A stretch of 64,000 nt of DNA from Saccharum officinarum (Eukaryota; Streptophyta; Magnoliopsida; Poales; Poaceae). How positions within the stretch are numbered: position 1 is the first letter of the stretch; every line of letters begins with the position of its first letter. The notes under the pieces were generated by a model, which made no database searches, was not told the origin of the DNA, and saw only the letters and a list, made by a program, of their open reading frames with translations. Location: positions 101,266,036-101,330,035 of the forward strand of contig CM036168.1 in NCBI GenBank assembly GCA_020631735.1. Reading direction: 5' to 3'. Shown here in pieces: positions 59,001 to 64,000 of this stretch. The translations under genes and the position numbers were made by a program.

Positions 59001-59183
59001 GAGCAAGAAACTACACAGTTCAGGGTAGATGAAGAGGGTGTACTATGGTTCAAGGATAGGTTAGTTGTGCCTAAGGACCGGAAGCTTCGAAATGATATTA
59101 TGTCTGAAGCACACTCTTCTAAGTTGTCCATCCATCCTGGTAGCAATAAGATGTATTATGATTTGAAGCCATACTATTGGTGA
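56007..59183 (+). pseudogene. Chromovirus gag-pol: gag, protease, RT, RNase H, integrase start
   Basis: A single frame runs from MSYNLRRGRG at 56007 through two stop codons (TAA 56190-56192; TAG 58404-58406 where a conserved W of FVWTPEC is expected) to a TGA at 59181. Counting from the ATG: gag to about residue 300 with [10 protein letters not shown] and FKRGL motifs, CCHC knuckle [14 protein letters not shown] at about 313, protease FDSGASHSF with its Asp at 373, RT with [13 protein letters not shown] and FIDDILIYS (catalytic Asp pair 688-689), and RNase H from about 830 with the YCDAS aspartate at 835. After [16 protein letters not shown], only the start of the integrase zinc domain ([16 protein letters not shown]) remains. 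These enzymes would copy element RNA in cytoplasmic particles. Confidence 0.95.
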
Positions 59184-59191
59184 GAGGAGAT

Positions 59192-59793
59192 ATTATGGTA
59201 TTGATTTTGTTCATGAAGCTGAGGAACAAGTCTATACCATCCAAAAACATATGGCTGCAGCCCAAGCTAGACAGAAAAGTTATGCTGATCGTCGTAGAAA
59301 ACCACTCGAGTTTGAAGTTGGAGACTTCGTGTATCTGAAAGTTTCTCCAATGAAAAGTGTCCAACGTTTTGGTGTTAAGCGGAAACTTGCGCCAAGATAT
59401 GTGGGTCCTTTCCAGATCATAGGCAAGAGTGGAGCTGTTGCGTATAAAATCCAGTTACCTCCAGAAATGAGTGCCATATTCAACATCTTCCATGTATCTC
59501 AGCTCAAAAAGTGTCTTCGAGTTCCTGAGGAAAGGGTCCCTTTAGGAGACATCAGGCTGGAATCCGATCTAACTTACGAAGAAAAGCCAGTCCGAGTGAT
59601 CGATACTTAGGAACGAGTGACTAGAAGCAAAGTGGTTAAGTGGTATAAAGTAATGTGGAGTAATCAGGGTAGTGAAAGTGACGCTACATGGGAACGGGAA
59701 GACTATTTACGGGATGGTTATAAGGAATTCTATGAAAAATGGTACGCTTTCCAAATCTCGGGACGAGATTTTTATAAGGGGGGACGGTTGTAA
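59192..59793 (+). pseudogene. Integrase C-terminus and chromodomain
   Basis: The frame is shifted relative to the upstream pol. It opens with RRYYGIDFVHEAEEQV, then RQKSYADRRRKPLEFEVGD and VYLKVSPMKSVQRFG, the GPY/F-type integrase C-terminal module (APRYVGPFQI). A TAG at 59608 is followed by a chromodomain (ERVTRSKVVKWYKVMWSN, ATWEREDYLR, EFYEKW). Translation ends at the TAA at 59791-59793, inside the LTR. In chromoviruses the chromodomain is thought to guide integration to marked chromatin. The whole DDE catalytic core and the CC half of the zinc domain are missing at the join near 59181-59192, a loss I estimate at well over 600 bp. Confidence 0.93.
59776..59787 (+). other. Chromovirus polypurine tract
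   Basis: AAGGGGGGACGG immediately before the 3' LTR, close to the LARD tract. Confidence 0.88.
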
Positions 59794-62700
59794 CACCTCA
59801 GGTGTTTAGCTCCTTAATTGCATTGCATTTGCATAAGCATAAGCAAGCATCATTCATTTCATGCATCAGCTTATATTATGTAAAACATGCTTTGGAAACA
59901 TTGCCACATATGTTTATATTTCATGTGAAGTAAGAAGTGGGTAGTGTGCAAAACATAAGTACCTTATGTGCAATTTCCTTTGTGAGACATGTCAACCACT
60001 TTAGTGTAACATAATTAGCAAATGTTATGCAACACACCCATGCAACATGTGCAACATGAGCTTGCAACATTTGGGTGAAAGTATGGAATTACTTGTTCCA
60101 AAGTATGTGACACTAGGAATTTTGTGCAACCAATGTGTAGAGTGGCTAATTAGGTCTTATAACACCTTAATTACATTTAGGGTAAGTAGTGGAGCAATGT
60201 TCATGTTGACCAAAATTACCAAATTGCCCTTCCAAATGTTGTTGACTAAGTTGGACCCCTAGAGTGATCTGGTTTGACCAATTAAAAAGTCTAGTTTAGA
60301 GGTCTTGCATGGAGGAGCAACCTTAAGCAAAGTTGTAGAGAATTTCATAAGGAACAAAAGTTCTAATATGGCCATCTCATGAAAATGATCAGAACATGCT
60401 CAAAAATGGCCCACAAGTCAGTATTAGAGGCTGTTTTGGGACTTAGCCATTTTTGCTAAGTGTGGAGCTGAAAACCGTTTCACAGTACCTCACTTTAGCA
60501 ACTTGTAACTCACAAACTAGGCCAAACCAGTCCTGGAGCCAATTGACAAAGTTGTTGTCCACACATAGCTCTACAACATTGTCAATATCACCATCACCTA
60601 GTTCTCAATAGTTTAGGAGATACAGTGTCAAGAAGTTAGGGTTTTAGTCGGCGTTTATCTCTGAAACTGCATTTCAGTTTCACCGGGCACCACTTGAGGT
60701 CACTATATCTCACCAACTAAGCCGAACCAGCCCATGATGTCTCTTACAAACTTGTAGTGCTCAAATAGGTCTACAACTTTGCTATTTGGAGGTTTCACTA
60801 ACACGAGCTGGTTTAGGAGTTAATCATCGTTGAAGTCACTATGTCAGTCGGTCGTCGATGTCACCATTCACCGCGATTCAGTTTCGTCAGAGGAGGGGGC
60901 GTGGCTGACCGGCCACAGGGCCTCGCCGACGCGTGGAGACGCGGTGGTGCCCGTACGCCGGCCCTGGCCCCACCGGCCAGACCACGGTGCCTTTAAGACT
61001 GCCACGACGCGTCGAGGCGGCCTCCATTCCTTTCCTCTCCCTCTTCCGGTTTCAAAACGCCAGAACCGAGCCGCCATTGCTGCTCCACCTCCGGCGAGCT
61101 CGCGCACGTGTTCCACTGCATCACCGGCCACCAAATCACGCCAATTCCTCCGCCTCACCACCCTACACCTCCTCGACCCACCGGCGGCCTTGATTGAACT
61201 CAAGGTGAGCCCCATTGTTACCTCCGCCATTCCCGAGAGGCCACCGGAGCTCCGCCATGGAGGCTCACCGTGGCCGGGGTAGCTCGGGCCTCTCTCTGTC
61301 TTCCCTTCCTACCTCAATAGCTCCGCCTAGCTGCAGTGAAGCTCGTATCGAGCTTAGCTGGGACCGTGCGGCCTCACCGGCGGCGGTACACCGCCACCCG
61401 ACCCTCACCGGCCGCCGCTCGCGGTGGTAAGCCCCTCCCACTCCAACCCAAGCCGTCCTTCTTGCACGAATCGAAGCACCATGTGACGGAGAACGCGAGG
61501 GTGTGCTTGGTTTCCCGAGCGAGCTCCCCTCCGACGAGCTTGAGCTCGCCGGAGCTCGCGGTTCGCCGCCCCTCTGCCCTCTGTCACTGACCGCGGGGAC
61601 CCACCTGTCGGTGCCGCGCGTGGGCGGGAGCCCGAGCGGGCCGCGCGCGCGTGCCGTGGGCCGCGTCCTTTCCCGGGCCGGCCCAGTATAAAATGAGATC
61701 TTTTTCATTTTTATTTATCTTTGCTACAGAATTTTGGTTAAGTTTGGAAAATGTAGATCTAGGGTTTTACTTGCTCAAAAATCATGAGATAATTTTTGTT
61801 AGGGTCTACATGATGTGTAGTATGTTAGAAAAATATGAGTTTGCTATGTGATGTCTAGCTTTCGGGACATTTAAATAGGTCTTTGAAATGTGTTTTAAAT
61901 CACATGCAAACTTGTTTAAATTATATCTTGCGTTTTAGTGTTCCAAAAATTATGAAATTTGGTGAGTAGGCTAATTTATACTTGCTCTAGCTTTGATAAA
62001 AATTTGGGCAGTAGTGCTTAAGTACTTTTCAAGTTATAATGTTATCTTGTTATTCTAGGAAATAATTAAATGAATTTTTGTAATTTTTCTACATGTGCAA
62101 TGTTCATATAACTTTTTGGAGAATGTATTGGTACCCTAGAGTGTCCAAGAAAATTAAGAAATCTGTTGTTTGACACTTTTTACTATGCTTTGTTATTTAT
62201 ACAAAAATCAGCCTTTTGGGCTTGTGAATTTTGTTCAGCGAGTTCCTCTGAATAACTTTAGTTCAAATTTTTACAGTAGCCTCTTTTTGGGTCAGAGAGT
62301 CTCCTGTAATTTTTGTAGAATTTTAGGAGCAGTTTACATATAGGTTTGAAATTCCACTTAATTACTTAAGTAAATTAAGAAATGGGTTTAAATAAATATT
62401 CTAGGTGGGCACACCTTACTTTCTGGTGTTTTTGTGACATTTGTGAACTTGTAGTAGTATTAGTTTGGTCTTAGAGAATGGTTGCCACATCAATAAATAT
62501 TTAATCTTTGCAATTTTAGGTTTTCTGGACAGCTGATAGTATTTCTAGGTTTGACCTTGGATAAAGGTGGTTGCTGGAAAACTTGTAAATACCAAAGTTG
62601 TAGTAAAATTTGTAAATGAGCTTGTGTCAAAATTTGGGAGCATTTGGCTTAGTAGTTTGGGAGTTATTGCTGTTTAAAGTGCCAGTCCAGAATTGACTGC

Positions 62701-64000
62701 TCTCTGTTTAGAGAGAACAGATTCTGGAACTTTGGAATTTTGATTAGGTAAACTTTGGAATTTAGTGTTATGATCTGAAAACATTTTGTGGTATATTTCT
62801 TAAGCTTTCCAGATTGTCTTAGATCATATCTTTTGGAGTTGGGATTCTCCAGTTATGTTAGAATCTTTGAGCTGCTGTCCAGAATGTCTTACTGTGGTAA
62901 CCTAAGTAATACTACTCTTGTATTGTTAGGTGTTAGGGCCTTAACCGAAGAGGAACAACTATATCTTAGGTTGGGTAGATTAGGTAAGTACTTCTCCACC
63001 GGAGAAGAGATTTGCACGTACTAATAAAGTAACTTGATTAGATTATTGTTTTTATTTCTGAAATGCATTTCATTCCGAGCATGTTGCACCTTTATGCATC
63101 CATGATATTTATTGGGCATTCATGCAATAGGTGTACCGGAGGGGGTAACTCTCCTCGAATTCGAGCCTGTAATTCCGGAGGAGGACCAGGAGCAGCAGGA
63201 GCCCGAGGATCCAGCAGGCGAAGGAGTGCCCGCAGACGACCTTCCTGAGTGCCCAGACCACCGGCCTTCGATCTTTCTGAAAGGCAAGCCCCGGTGCATG
63301 CTGAACCTACTGATTTATAAATTAATCTTGAGTACTTTTACTTGTTTACTGCATTAAGTTGTAGGAGTTATATGAAAACACTTGTTGCATTATACCTGTC
63401 CTTGTCCAGATATCGTACTTAATCCTATATTAGGTTTAGGCACGTGTCAATGCTTAGCCCTGCTTAGTACGGTAGAAGTCGGGTGATTTCCGGTCATCCG
63501 CGAGATGTAGGAAGGAGTCACGAGTGGCTTTATGGCTATCGTGGATGGAACTATGCTTAAAAATGAAATTTAGACCGGGCGGGAGTTCGATAGTACAGCC
63601 GCAAGACACTTCACGTCTTGGGTGTGGAGCTATGCCCGTCTGAGTCGTTTAAGGACCGATTCGCTGTACGTCCTTGAGTCATGTTGAACGCAGTCTAACA
63701 CTTAGTTGGCCGGATAAGTCGTTCCGACCGCGAAGCCGAGTAATGTGGTTCAGGCCGGGAATCGAATGGTAGGTTGCTTCTTGGAGGAGAGAAAGGATGT
63801 GCTTGGGGACATTGGCGTGAGACCAAGGGGGGTTAGAGTCCCTATCACCTGGCAGAGTGTCGTCCTTGGGGTCGCGACATCATTCGGACCCGCGATTCCT
63901 GAATCATATGAAAAGGTGGCTTGTGCGACCCTGGCAGGGGCCTGCGTGGTGAGTGTTAGAAATACCCCTCCAGCTGGATAGGAATTCGATTCGAATCGCC
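59789..64000 (+). repeat. Chromovirus 3' LTR (truncated by window end)
   Basis: Begins TGTAACACCTCAGGTG, matching 49415 onward. It retains 456 bp (63506-63961) that the 5' LTR has lost, so the undeleted LTR should be about 5.0 kb. The right end is outside the window. Confidence 0.93.
62930..63357 (+). other. Intron-split LTR ORF, 3' LTR copy
   Basis: Part one, ending at 62983 before GTAAGT, encodes VRALTEEEQLYLRLGRL. Part two, from 63131 after ATAG, encodes GVPEGVTLLEFEPVIPEED, an acidic E/P-rich stretch, then CPDHRPSIFLKGKPR. The 147-bp intron is phase-matched. It is uninterrupted in this copy. Compared with the solo LTR the two anchor blocks are conserved in protein while the intron and linker differ. 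Confidence 0.6.

Larger units (their letters stand above)
49415..64000 (+). mobile_element. Tekay-type Ty3/Gypsy chromovirus with giant LTRs
   Basis: 5' LTR 49415-53960, internal region 53961-59788, 3' LTR from 59789 past the window end. The internal order is an H3-tail-like ORF, gag with CCHC knuckle, aspartic protease, RT, RNase H, the start of integrase, then integrase C-terminus and chromodomain. The chromodomain sequence and long LTRs point to the Tekay (Del) clade. Stops in every ORF and loss of the integrase core mean this copy cannot move by itself. The 5-bp flank on the left is ATCTA; the right flank is not visible. Confidence 0.93.

Noticed and set aside
1..64000. CRISPR arrays, bacterial operons, rRNA or tRNA genes
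   Set aside because: No direct-repeat spacer array, no Shine-Dalgarno-linked gene runs and no tRNA or rRNA signature. The tRNA-like text is limited to retrotransposon primer-binding sites.

Overview
The window is nuclear DNA of a grass, most likely a panicoid or andropogonoid relative of sorghum, sugarcane or maize. The evidence is an intronless GC-rich type I Lhcb gene, dense Tourist-like and hAT MITEs of the kinds common in grasses, L1 LINEs, a Copia element, and Tekay-type chromovirus LTR retrotransposons with LTRs near 5 kb. Only one gene looks intact: Lhcb1 on the minus strand at 14221-15015.

Layout. 1-4723: decayed minus-strand Ty1/Copia element (RT remnant, an array of small hairpins, GC-rich leader, tRNA-Met PBS, one 441-bp LTR). 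4850-6290: a mosaic of broken host-gene pieces (autoinhibited Ca2+-ATPase, cytochrome P450 with a PERF motif, RNase H-like domain). 6593-12871: an eight-exon CorA-like Mg2+ transporter gene with a frameshift, a nonsense codon, a MITE insertion inside exon 4 and a poly(A)-tailed retroelement beside a splice donor; I call it a pseudogene. 14060-15120: Lhcb1 with TATA box and poly(A) signal. About 16550-28203: an almost full-length L1-type LINE whose ORF1 is split by a 4.84-kb solo Tekay-type LTR (16690-21528). 28204-33886: AT-rich intergenic DNA with fragments, including a 1.18-kb DNA transposon. 33887 onward: a minus-strand LTR, probably SIRE-like Copia, hit twice by younger elements. One is a complete 13.8-kb element, 35251-49022, with 5.1-kb LTRs, TSD GCGGC and no coding internal region (a LARD). 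The other is a Tekay-like chromovirus from 49415 to beyond the window end, with RT, RNase H and a chromodomain but no integrase catalytic core.

The most interesting object is an extra ORF in the chromovirus leader (54738-55352). Its start reads MARTKRTARKSTRGRAPR, matching 14 of the first 17 residues of the histone H3 tail, including the ARTK (K4) and ARKS (K9/S10) contexts. A coiled-coil-like segment and a very acidic tail follow. The same element encodes a chromodomain, a module that in this clade is expected to read H3 tails, so an H3-tail mimic is a plausible chromatin-interaction system. This copy carries three in-frame TAG codons. Other leads are an intron-split ORF conserved between two divergent giant LTRs, a conserved LTR hairpin, and the paired LARD and chromovirus. 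All protein assignments are by reading translations; no database search was run.
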